Shown here: positions 1 to 6,502 of the stretch, piece by piece
Layout: the number at the start of each line of letters is the position of its first letter
Numbering within the stretch: position 1 is the stretch's first letter
Assembly (NCBI GenBank): GCA_903881065.1
Contig: CAIRRW010000153.1
Coordinates: 1 to 7,937, forward strand
DNA length: 7,937 nt
Origin: an uncultured Bacteroidota bacterium
Lineage (GTDB): Bacteria > Bacteroidota > Bacteroidia > 2-12-FULL-35-15
Direction: 5' to 3'
The notes under the pieces: model-generated
What the model saw: only the letters and a program-made list of their open reading frames with translations
Databases searched by the model: none
What the model was told of the DNA's origin: nothing
Made by a program: the position numbers and the translations under genes

Positions 1-2203
1 CGAAGGATTGTATAAACTCGACCGCTTTAATCAATGGTACGATTTGGGAAACCGATTGAAAGACCTTGTAGGAGTGAAGGCTGTGGTGTCGGTCGCGAGA
101 CTTCATACCGTTATAAAAAATGATAGTCTTGGTATTTTTGAGGACAAGCCGATAATAACACAACGCCCCAAAACACAGGCAGAAGTGGATAGTCTGAAAA
201 AAGTAATTGCTTCACTCCCTTTTTATCGCGACATGGTGTACAACGATTCGGCACATGCCACCACCATGATGATTACCTTTGAAAACAGCAAGCTTAATAC
301 CAATAAACGACTTGATATTGTTGATGCTATAAAGGCAGAGGTGGAAAAATTTATTACCCAAACCCATATAGATGTTCGTTATTCGGGCATGCCATACATC
401 CGTACAGCAGTAGCACGGAAGATAAAAAACGAGATGTCGTTGTTTATGATACTTGCAATAATTGTTACAGGTATCATTCTGTTTCTGTTTTTCAAATCCA
501 TACTCCCGGTTGTATTCTCTCTCGCAGTAGTGTTTGTAGGGGTTATCTGGTCGGTCGGTTTTCTGGTTATAGTCGGTTATCAGGTATCGGCACTTACCGG
601 ATTAATCCCTCCGCTGCTCATTGTAATTGGTGTTCCCAACTGCATTATGCTGCTCAATAAATACCATCACGAATACCGAATACATGGCAATCAAATTAAA
701 TCATTGTCGCGTGCGATTGAAAAAGTAGGCGTGTCGTTGTTTCTGGCAAACGTAACCACCTCCATCGGTTTCGCAGTGTTTTGTTCTACAGATACTACTA
801 TGCTGTTCGAATTTGGTTTCATTTCTTCCATCAGCGTAATGTTTACCTATTTAATTTCGATGATGCTGGTACCAATTGTGTTCAGCTTTCTGCCGCCACC
901 ATCGGTTAGGCATGTAAAACATTTACAGTCGAAACTGATAACCAATATACTCGAAAAGGTTAATTACATTGTACATCACCACCGCAAAAGCATTTATATT
1001 ACTGTAATAGCAATACTTGTTGTTTCCATTTATGGAGTTACAAAAATACTTCCCCTCGGTTATGTAGTGGATGATTTGCCTAAGAAAGACCCGGTATTAA
1101 TGGATTTAAAGTACTTCGAGAAAAACTATCACGGAGTACTACCTTTCGAAATAAGTATCGACACCAAAAAACCAAACGGTGTATTTGCCGATGGAGGACG
1201 TACACTTTATAAAATAAATAAACTGCAGAAGCTATTTACCCAGTACTCCGAATTCTCACGCGCAATATCTATTGTAGAAGGAGTAAAGTTTTTCAATCAG
1301 GCATATAACGACGGTAAACCAAAACAATACCGACTGCCGGGAGCAATTGAACTTCAAAAACTTTCGGACTTTGCCAATGCAAATATGAAAGGCAAAGGTA
1401 GCCAGTTTGTAGCGTTTATAGATAGTACCAAACAATACACACGTATCAGCATTCAAATGAAAGACCTTGGTTCCATACGCATGGCAAGTTTGATAGATAC
1501 TCTGAAACCGCGCATCGACAGTGTATTTAATTATGATTACGAAAATAAATCATGGCTTGCCGCTGATAAAAATTATAAAGTTGTTATTACCGGAAACAGT
1601 TTAATGTTCCTGAAAGGTAATGCCTTCCTCGTTACCAACTTGTTGGAATCAGTTCTGCTTGCAATTATACTGATAGCACTGGTAATGTTTATGCTGTTTA
1701 TGTCGCCACGAATGGTATTAATTTCGGTAATACCAAGCCTTGTTCCATTGATTATTACAGCAGGTCTGATGGGTTTTTTCGATATACATTTAAAGCCATC
1801 AACAATTTTAATTTTCAGTATCGCCTTCGGTATTTCATCTGACGGCACCATGTATTTCCTCACTAAATACCGTCAGGAATTAAAAAATCACAACCACAAT
1901 ATATCCAAGACAGTTTCATTGGCAATTCGCGAAACCGGCGTGAGCATGATATATACAGCCATTATTTTATTCTGTGGATTTGGAATATTTGCAGCTTCCA
2001 ACTTCGGAGGAACACAGGCTCTTGGAATATTAATTTCAGTAACTTTGCTTCTCGCATATTGTTCAAATTTAGTGTTGCTGCCTTGTTTTTTATTATCATT
2101 GGAAAAAAGACTGACAACCAAGGCGTTTATGAAAGAACCTTTAATACAGGTGTTTGATGAAGAAGAAGATATTGATTTGGACGAGTTGAAAATAAAAGAT
2201 TGA
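1..2203 (+). CDS. RND/MMPL-family membrane exporter, N-terminus cut off by window start
   Basis: The protein resembles the RND superfamily MMPL/Patched-like exporters, inner-membrane proteins that use the proton gradient to move lipids or hydrophobic compounds. The reading frame is open to the left edge (codons GAA-GGA precede the TTG at base 8), so that TTG is an internal Leu. The first transmembrane helix and early ectodomain are missing. Numbering from that TTG, residues 1-140 are the rest of ectodomain 1. Residues about 144-300 form a block of membrane helices. A helix at about 327-348 opens the second half, followed by ectodomain 2. A second helix block at about 545-705 precedes an acidic cytoplasmic tail rich in Asp and Glu. 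The second block keeps an Asp in a helix (D612, GISSDGT), the usual proton-relay region. The matching place in the first block reads VIGVPN, with no acid. The substrate cannot be told from sequence. It ends 38 bases before rmlA on the same strand. Confidence 0.85.
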   Translation, partial: EGLYKLDRFNQWYDLGNRLKDLVGVKAVVSVARLHTVIKNDSLGIFEDKPIITQRPKTQAEVDSLKKVIASLPFYRDMVYNDSAHATTMMITFENSKLNTNKRLDIVDAIKAEVEKFITQTHIDVRYSGMPYIRTAVARKIKNEMSLFMILAIIVTGIILFLFFKSILPVVFSLAVVFVGVIWSVGFLVIVGYQVSALTGLIPPLLIVIGVPNCIMLLNKYHHEYRIHGNQIKSLSRAIEKVGVSLFLANVTTSIGFAVFCSTDTTMLFEFGFISSISVMFTYLISMMLVPIVFSFLPPPSVRHVKHLQSKLITNILEKVNYIVHHHRKSIYITVIAILVVSIYGVTKILPLGYVVDDLPKKDPVLMDLKYFEKNYHGVLPFEISIDTKKPNGVFADGGRTLYKINKLQKLFTQYSEFSRAISIVEGVKFFNQAYNDGKPKQYRLPGAIELQKLSDFANANMKGKGSQFVAFIDSTKQYTRISIQMKDLGSIRMASLIDTLKPRIDSVFNYDYENKSWLAADKNYKVVITGNSLMFLKGNAFLVTNLLESVLLAIILIALVMFMLFMSPRMVLISVIPSLVPLIITAGLMGFFDIHLKPSTILIFSIAFGISSDGTMYFLTKYRQELKNHNHNISKTVSLAIRETGVSMIYTAIILFCGFGIFAASNFGGTQALGILISVTLLLAYCSNLVLLPCFLLSLEKRLTTKAFMKEPLIQVFDEEEDIDLDELKIKD

Positions 2204-2241
2204 CGTGCAGATAACAATTAAACAATACAGTAAAATATAAG

Positions 2242-3105
2242 ATGAAAGGAATAATATTAGCCGGAGGTTCCGGAACTCGTTTACACCCTTTAACACTAGC
2301 AGTTAGCAAACAGCTTATGCCTGTATACGACAAACCAATGATTTATTATCCGCTATCAGTATTAATGATGGCTGGCATTTCGGAATTATTAATTATTTCC
2401 ACACCGCATGATTTGCCTCATTTCGAAAGACTGCTCGGTGATGGTAAAAGTATCGGTTGCAAGTTCAGCTATGCAGTTCAGGAAATACCAAACGGGCTAG
2501 CACAGGCATTTGTAATAGGAGAAAAGTTTATTGGTAATGATAAAGTAGCTTTAGTGTTAGGAGATAATATTTTTTATGGAGCAGGCTTGGGACGGTTGTT
2601 ACAGCAGCATCAAAATCCTGATGGAGGAGTTGTATTTGCATATCATGTTTCCGATCCTGAAAGATATGGAGTAGTGGAATTTGATGCCGAAGGAAATGCA
2701 AAATCAATAGAAGAAAAACCAACACATCCTAAATCAAACTATGCTGTACCGGGTTTATATTTTTACGACAACAGTGTGGTGCAGGTTGCAAAAACATTAA
2801 AACCAAGCCCTCGCGGTGAATACGAAATTACCGATTTGAATAAATATTATTTGAATCAAGGAAAGTTAAAAGTAGGCATACTTGATAGAGGTACTGCGTG
2901 GTTAGATACAGGTACTTTCGCATCATTAACACAAGCAGGTCAGTTTGTACAGGTGATTGAAGAACGTCAGGGGTTGAGTATTGGCTGTATTGAAGAAGTA
3001 GCTTACCGAATGGGTTATATAAATAAAGAGCAGTTATTAAAACTTGCCGAACCATTAATGAAAAGTGGGTACGGAGCATATTTAAAGAATGCAGCAGAAC
3101 ATTAA
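2242..3105 (+). CDS. rmlA: Glucose-1-phosphate thymidylyltransferase (dTDP-glucose synthase)
   Basis: This cytoplasmic enzyme joins dTTP and glucose-1-phosphate to give dTDP-glucose and pyrophosphate. That is the first step toward dTDP-L-rhamnose and other dTDP-sugars of surface polysaccharides. The 287-residue length is normal for the short RmlA (RfbA) class. Visible hallmarks are the nucleotide-binding GGSGTRLHPLT at residues 8-18, KQLMP at 23-27 with the conserved Lys, PNGLAQA at 83-89, LGDNIFYG at 106-113 with the metal-binding Asp, EEKP at 157-160, RGEYEITD at 191-198 and AWLDTG at 219-224. The ATG start is clear, because the glycine-rich loop follows it immediately, and the leader is A-rich without a Shine-Dalgarno sequence. 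No rmlB, rmlC or rmlD lies next to it, so the final sugar is unknown. The gene just downstream is a different SDR enzyme that probably acts in a related sugar route. Confidence 0.96.
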   Translation: MKGIILAGGSGTRLHPLTLAVSKQLMPVYDKPMIYYPLSVLMMAGISELLIISTPHDLPHFERLLGDGKSIGCKFSYAVQEIPNGLAQAFVIGEKFIGNDKVALVLGDNIFYGAGLGRLLQQHQNPDGGVVFAYHVSDPERYGVVEFDAEGNAKSIEEKPTHPKSNYAVPGLYFYDNSVVQVAKTLKPSPRGEYEITDLNKYYLNQGKLKVGILDRGTAWLDTGTFASLTQAGQFVQVIEERQGLSIGCIEEVAYRMGYINKEQLLKLAEPLMKSGYGAYLKNAAEH

Positions 3106-3136
3106 TCACAAATTAAAAACAAATCAATATAATAGA

Positions 3137-4072
3137 ATGACTAAAATTTTAATTACCGGCGGAGCAGGATTTATTCCAAGTTGTCTGGCAAATAAATTAG
3201 CTGAGAAAGAGGAAAATCAATTGGTTCTGGTAGATAATTTTTTAACAGGAAGAGCTGAAAAGATACCGGTTTCGAAACATAACAACATCAAATTTATTAA
3301 ATGTGATGTAAATAATTTCATGGATATTTCAGGAGTGTTTTATGCTTACCAGTTCGATTATGTATTTCATTATGCAGCTATGGTAGGGGTTAAGCGTACA
3401 CAAGAAAATCCGGTAAGTGTGTTGGAAGATATCGGAGGAATAAAAAATGTACTTAACCTTTCTAAAAACACGGGTGTAAAACGTGTTTATTTTTCTTCGT
3501 CTTCTGAAGTGTATGGCGAACCTGTTGAGTTTCCTCAGAACGAACATACAACACCGCTTAACTCACGTTTGCCTTATGCAATAGTTAAAAACGTTGGCGA
3601 GTCGTATTTGAAATCATACAAGCAGGAATATGATTTGGACTATACTATTTTCCGTTTCTTTAATACCTTCGGTCCAAAACAAAGCAAGGATTTTGTTGTT
3701 TCCAAATTCATTTCAAGCGCACTTACCGGTAAGGATATTACCATTTACGGCGATGGAAAACAAACACGTACATTTTGTTTTATCGATGACAATATTACTG
3801 CCACTACAAATGCTTTTTATAATAATATGTTTGTGAATGATGTAGTAAATGTTGGTGGAGACAAGGAAATTACGATTCTGGAACTGGCACAAACTATTAT
3901 ACGATTAACTAATTCCACTTCTAAAATTGTTCATCTGCCGGCTCTTAAAGATGGCGATATGACAAGAAGAAGACCGGACATTGCCAAAATGAAACAACTG
4001 CTCAACAAAGAAAATGTTTCTTTGGAAGATGGCTTAAAGAAGGTACTGCAAAACACAAAATATATTTTATAA
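3137..4072 (+). CDS. NAD-dependent epimerase/dehydratase (extended SDR), nucleotide-sugar modifying
   Basis: This is a 311-residue extended short-chain dehydrogenase/reductase, a family that epimerises, dehydrates or decarboxylates nucleotide sugars with bound NAD. The start is the ATG at 3137, which gives MTKILITGGAGF. An upstream in-frame ATG at 3089 would add 16 residues ahead of the Rossmann strand and overlap rmlA, so it was not chosen. Visible motifs are the dinucleotide-binding GGAGFIPS at residues 8-15, an Asp at 33 ending the second strand (NAD rather than NADP), SSSSEVYG at 120-127, the catalytic YxxxK at Y147 and K151, NTFGP at 176-180, and IYGDGKQTRTF near 203-213. The active-site segment reads SSSEVYG, not the TDEVYG of RmlB, so it is unlikely to be dTDP-glucose 4,6-dehydratase. 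GalE-like or UDP-glucuronate-decarboxylase-like activity fits better. The third glycine of GxxGxxG is Pro14. The gene follows rmlA by 31 bases and precedes the prenyl synthase by 7. Confidence 0.88.
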   Translation: MTKILITGGAGFIPSCLANKLAEKEENQLVLVDNFLTGRAEKIPVSKHNNIKFIKCDVNNFMDISGVFYAYQFDYVFHYAAMVGVKRTQENPVSVLEDIGGIKNVLNLSKNTGVKRVYFSSSSEVYGEPVEFPQNEHTTPLNSRLPYAIVKNVGESYLKSYKQEYDLDYTIFRFFNTFGPKQSKDFVVSKFISSALTGKDITIYGDGKQTRTFCFIDDNITATTNAFYNNMFVNDVVNVGGDKEITILELAQTIIRLTNSTSKIVHLPALKDGDMTRRRPDIAKMKQLLNKENVSLEDGLKKVLQNTKYIL

Positions 4073-4079
4073 AATTCAA

Positions 4080-5060
4080 TTGAAATCGAGTAAAGAATAT
4101 CTGCAACTGATAGAGCAGGCATTAAAAGATAAATCCTACGGCTCAAGTCCAAAAGAACTTTACGAACCTATCTCTTATATTATGTCACTTGGCGGCAAGC
4201 GTTTGCGGCCTGTGTTGGTTTTAATGGCTACAGATTTTTTTGGAGCGGATATAAAAAAAGCATTGCATCCAGCTTTGGCTGTTGAGTTGTTTCATAATTT
4301 CACATTGGTTCACGATGATATTATGGATAAAGCACCGGTGCGAAGAAACCAGCCAACCGTGCATAGAAAATGGAATGATAGTGTTGCCATATTAAGTGCG
4401 GATGCAATGATGGTGAAAGCATATCAGGAAATGTGTAAGGCTGAAGCAGCATTGCTTCCAGCATTACTTGATGTTTTCAGCGATACTGCAGTAAAAGTTT
4501 GCGAAGGTCAGCAATTCGATATGAATTATGAAACAGAAATTAAGGTTTCTATAATTCAGTATTTAAAAATGATTGAACTTAAAACTGCGGTTTTAATTGG
4601 TGGCAGTTTGAAGATAGGCGCAATTGTTGGTGGTGCAAGAGAGGAAGATGCGCAGGCTTTATATAATTTCGGTAAACATATTGGCATTGCATTTCAATTG
4701 CAGGATGATATTCTTGATGTTTTTGGTGATGAGGAAAAATTCGGGAAACAAAAAGGCGGTGATATTATTGCAAACAAAAAAACATACCTTCTGCTGAAAG
4801 CCCTTGAAATGGTGGAAGGCAACAGATATATGAAAGAGGAATTACACCAATGGATTAATGCTCCTGAATTTAACCCGAAGGAAAAGGTGGAAGCAGTGAC
4901 TACCATTTATAATTTTTTAAATGTGAAAGAACTTGCCACAAAAGAAATGAAAAAGCAATTTGATAAAGCATTAACGTTTCTTGATCTAATACCTGTTGTA
5001 GTGAGTAATAAACAGGAATTGATTATGTTCGCTGAAAGTTTAATGGTTAGAGAGATTTGA
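4080..5060 (+). CDS. Trans-polyprenyl diphosphate synthase (geranylgeranyl/farnesyl-type)
   Basis: This class I isoprenyl diphosphate synthase adds isopentenyl diphosphate units to an allylic primer, giving a precursor for quinones, carotenoids or other isoprenoids. Its 326 residues fit the family. Motifs seen are GGKRLRP at 38-44, the first Asp-rich motif DDIMD at 79-83 with RR at 88-89, KT at 168-169, and the second Asp-rich motif in FQLQDDILD with D209, D210 and D213. The first motif lacks the two-residue insertion of bacterial farnesyl synthases. Phe74, five residues before it, is the position known to limit chain length in type I geranylgeranyl synthases. A C15-C20 product is therefore more likely than a long chain, but this is inference. 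The start is taken as TTG at 4080, seven bases after the previous stop. The first in-frame ATG codes for Met35, just before GGKRLRP, and would delete the first helix. Confidence 0.93.
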   Translation: MKSSKEYLQLIEQALKDKSYGSSPKELYEPISYIMSLGGKRLRPVLVLMATDFFGADIKKALHPALAVELFHNFTLVHDDIMDKAPVRRNQPTVHRKWNDSVAILSADAMMVKAYQEMCKAEAALLPALLDVFSDTAVKVCEGQQFDMNYETEIKVSIIQYLKMIELKTAVLIGGSLKIGAIVGGAREEDAQALYNFGKHIGIAFQLQDDILDVFGDEEKFGKQKGGDIIANKKTYLLLKALEMVEGNRYMKEELHQWINAPEFNPKEKVEAVTTIYNFLNVKELATKEMKKQFDKALTFLDLIPVVVSNKQELIMFAESLMVREI

Positions 5061-5105
5061 TTTAACAAATTACAAATCGATAATTATTTTGAATATTAAA
5101 CTATC

Positions 5106-5861
5106 TTGAAATACCTTTTAATTATACCTCGAGCACTTTGGAAATTTCTTTTCATTCTCAACTTTGTTCTTGGGCTGATTGTACTTTACCCTACATTTTT
5201 TATTTTACTTTCACGAAAAGAATGGTTTCCAAAAGCCTTTCAATTTAAGAGATTTTGGGCTCGATGGATATTTATTGTTCCTGGATTATTTGTAAAAACA
5301 AAATGGGAAATCAGCAAGGATAAGTTGCCGCATCCTGCAATTTATGTTGCAAATCACGCATCTTATTTAGACATTGTCCTTAGTTATATTGTTATCCCGA
5401 ATTACTATGTATTTATTGGTAAACAGGAGTTAGATAAGGTTCCATTGTTCCGTGTTTTTTTCAAGGAAATGAATATTTTGGTAAAAAGGGAAAGTAATAA
5501 ATCATCTCATAATGCATTTTTGAGAGCCGCAAGGGATATTGATAATGGCGATAGTATATTTATTTTTCCTGAAGGAGGAATTTCCAGTTCAGGACATTTA
5601 CGAGGTTTTAAAAATGGGGCATTTAAATTGGCAATCGAAAAACAAATTCCGATAGTGCCAATTACTTATTTAAATAGTTGGAAATTATTGCAAAATGGCG
5701 GCTTCTTTAAAGTATATGGGCGACCTGGTATCTTGAAAGCGATAGTTCATTCACCTGTTTCTACAAAAGGAATGACTGACGAAGATTTATTATCTTTGAA
5801 AACGAAAGTACACGATATAATATTGAACGAATTAAACTTATTTAATAATGAAAATAGATAA
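5106..5861 (+). CDS. plsC: 1-acyl-sn-glycerol-3-phosphate acyltransferase (PlsC family)
   Basis: This membrane-bound acyltransferase would move an acyl group onto lysophosphatidic acid to make phosphatidic acid, the central intermediate of phospholipid synthesis. The 251 residues fit the family. An N-terminal hydrophobic stretch at about 12-35 can anchor it to the inner membrane. The catalytic NHxxxxD motif is N83-H84 to D89 (NHASYLD), the substrate-binding FPEGGIS is at 154-160, and the IPIVPITYLN block starts at 181. The start is inferred to be TTG at 5106. An in-frame TAA lies at 5097-5099, and the next Met is beyond residue 120, past the catalytic motif. It begins 45 bases after the prenyl synthase stop and overlaps gatC by 14 bases, so the two are probably co-translated. 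Several Bacteroidota paralogues share this fold, for example acyltransferases of ornithine or glycine lipids, so the exact acceptor is not proven. Confidence 0.9.
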   Translation: MKYLLIIPRALWKFLFILNFVLGLIVLYPTFFILLSRKEWFPKAFQFKRFWARWIFIVPGLFVKTKWEISKDKLPHPAIYVANHASYLDIVLSYIVIPNYYVFIGKQELDKVPLFRVFFKEMNILVKRESNKSSHNAFLRAARDIDNGDSIFIFPEGGISSSGHLRGFKNGAFKLAIEKQIPIVPITYLNSWKLLQNGGFFKVYGRPGILKAIVHSPVSTKGMTDEDLLSLKTKVHDIILNELNLFNNENR

Positions 5862-6138
5862 CGAAACGGTAGATAAAATTGCTCATTTGGCTCGTCTCGA
5901 ATTTGAAAACGAATCAAAAGAAGAAATTAAAAAGGATATGAATAATATGCTTTCCTTTGTTGATAAACTAAATGAGCTTGAAACTTCCAATATAGAACCG
6001 TTGATTTATATGAGTGATAAGGTGAATGTGATGCGTGAGGATGATGTGAAAAATGACATTACACAGGACGAAGCTTTAAAAAATGCTCCGAAACACGATT
6101 CCGATTATTTCAAGGTAAGTAAGGTTATCAATAAATAG
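5848..6138 (+). CDS. gatC: Asp-tRNA(Asn)/Glu-tRNA(Gln) amidotransferase subunit C
   Basis: GatC is the small subunit of the heterotrimeric GatCAB enzyme. That enzyme amidates Glu-tRNA(Gln), and often Asp-tRNA(Asn), in organisms lacking the matching direct synthetase. GatC wraps around GatA and GatB and stabilises the complex. The 96-residue length is typical. The N-terminal IAHLARLEF at residues 11-19 is the family hallmark. It is followed by a helix ending in FVDKLNELETSNIEP and a C-terminal DDV...A...P segment ending in DSDYFKVSKVI. The ATG at 5848 lies inside plsC in another frame, giving a 14-base overlap that suggests translational coupling. gatA and gatB are not in the window. It is the last plus-strand gene before a convergent neighbour. 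Confidence 0.95.
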   Translation: MKIDNETVDKIAHLARLEFENESKEEIKKDMNNMLSFVDKLNELETSNIEPLIYMSDKVNVMREDDVKNDITQDEALKNAPKHDSDYFKVSKVINK

Positions 6139-6166
6139 GGTATCATCTCGCTCCTTATTTATTGGT
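6127..6166 (+). terminator. Imperfect inverted repeat over the gatC stop codon, possible transcription end
   Basis: Bases 6127-6140 can pair with 6153-6166 as a 14-bp stem with two G-T (G-U) pairs and a 12-base loop (6141-6152). The core is ATAAATAGGG against CCTTATTTAT. The left arm contains the gatC stop codon TAG at 6136-6138. The position is right for ending the plus-strand transcript, but no T-run follows on either strand, so it is not a textbook intrinsic terminator. It could also protect the 3' end of the mRNA. The pairing is seen in the sequence; the function is inferred. Confidence 0.4.
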
Positions 6167-6248
6167 TCTCCAAAATTTAGTGATTTTCGTATATCAAAAT
6201 AGCTAAAACGCTATAATACAGCCTTTTCGTTAAAATATCCAACCGATT

Positions 6249-6477
6249 CTTCCAAATATCCGTCTGTTTCTTTGAAATATTCGCCCGCTTCTTTCAAATA
6301 TTCGGGTGATTCTTTCAAAGAATCCCCACTTCTTTGAAATATTCAGGCGGTTCTTCCAAATATTCGGACGATACTTTCAAATATTCACCCGATCCTTTCA
6401 AATAATCGGGTGATACTTTCAAAGAACTCCCATTTCTTTTGAATATTCGCCCGCTTCTTCCAAATATTCGTCTGGGA
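6249..6477. repeat. 104-bp higher-order repeat inside the array
   Basis: Five short units make one 104-bp block. Block A is 6249-6352, block B is 6353-6456, and a third block starts at 6457 but ends after one unit. By hand alignment without gaps, blocks A and B match at 83 of 104 positions. The 20-base unit sits fourth in both blocks (6312 and 6416), with 17 of 20 matches to each other. The unit after the C-rich one (6291 and 6395) matches at 19 of 21. The conserved order shows that a five-unit block was duplicated as a whole after the single units had diverged. Confidence 0.85.
6385..6413. other. Perfect 9-bp inverted repeat between two adjacent units
   Basis: TCACCCGAT at 6385-6393 is the exact reverse complement of ATCGGGTGA at 6405-6413. 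The 11-base loop is cctttcaaata. The arms are the variable cores of neighbouring repeat units. The equivalent place in the other block (6281-6287 with 6303-6309) still pairs over seven positions with one G-U. This could form a hairpin in RNA from either strand. It lacks a T-run, so it is not a clear terminator. Confidence 0.6.
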
Positions 6478-6502
6478 TTAGGGGTAAATCAGAAAGGAAA
6501 TT

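Larger units (their letters stand above)
6228..6477. repeat. Tandem array of twelve 20/21-bp degenerate repeats
   Basis: Twelve head-to-tail units begin at 6228, 6249, 6270, 6291, 6312, 6332, 6353, 6374, 6395, 6416, 6436 and 6457. Ten are 21 bases long. The units at 6312 and 6416 are 20. Each unit opens with a conserved half close to cttTCAAATATTC, followed by a variable G+C-rich core such as gcccgctt, gggtgatt, acccgatc or gacgata. The first unit (6228) is the most diverged. There are no spacers between units. The array sits in the shared 3' region of two convergent genes. Its origin and role are unknown. It could be slipped-strand expansion, a decayed coding repeat on the minus strand, or a structured 3' untranslated element. 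Confidence 0.9.
6139..6502. other. 364-base intergenic gap between convergent genes
   Basis: This gap lies between the gatC stop and the minus-strand membrane-protein stop. It holds the right part of a hairpin (6127-6166), about 60 bases of A+T-rich sequence with no feature I can name (6167-6227), and a nested tandem repeat (6228-6477). The last 25 bases are unremarkable. No reading frame with a normal start and family resemblance is present. Promoters are not expected here, because both flanking genes point inward. Confidence 0.85.

Noticed and set aside
8..10. TTG as the true start of the exporter gene
   Set aside because: The frame is open upstream to the window edge, and the protein would lack its first transmembrane helix and part of ectodomain 1.
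1256..2333. Antisense reading frames within the exporter and rmlA genes
   Set aside because: They lie opposite strongly conserved coding sequence, have no recognisable motifs, and vanish once the sense gene is accepted.
3089..3136. Upstream ATG at 3089 as start of the epimerase
   Set aside because: It adds 16 polar residues before the Rossmann strand and overlaps rmlA. The ATG at 3137 gives the standard MTKILITGGAGF start.
5061..5105. Bacteroidota-type promoter (TAnnTTTG) before plsC
   Set aside because: The closest match, TATTTTG near 5087-5093, is one base short of the spacing, and no well-placed TTG -33 element could be paired with it.
6365..6474. Long-range pairing CGGACGA (6365-6371) with TCGTCTG (6468-6474)
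   Set aside because: It is seven positions with a G-U and a loop of almost 100 bases. Pairings like this are expected by chance in a repeat rich in complementary cores.
6228..6477. CRISPR array
   Set aside because: Units are 20-21 bases, directly adjacent with no unique spacers, and degenerate. No cas gene is near.
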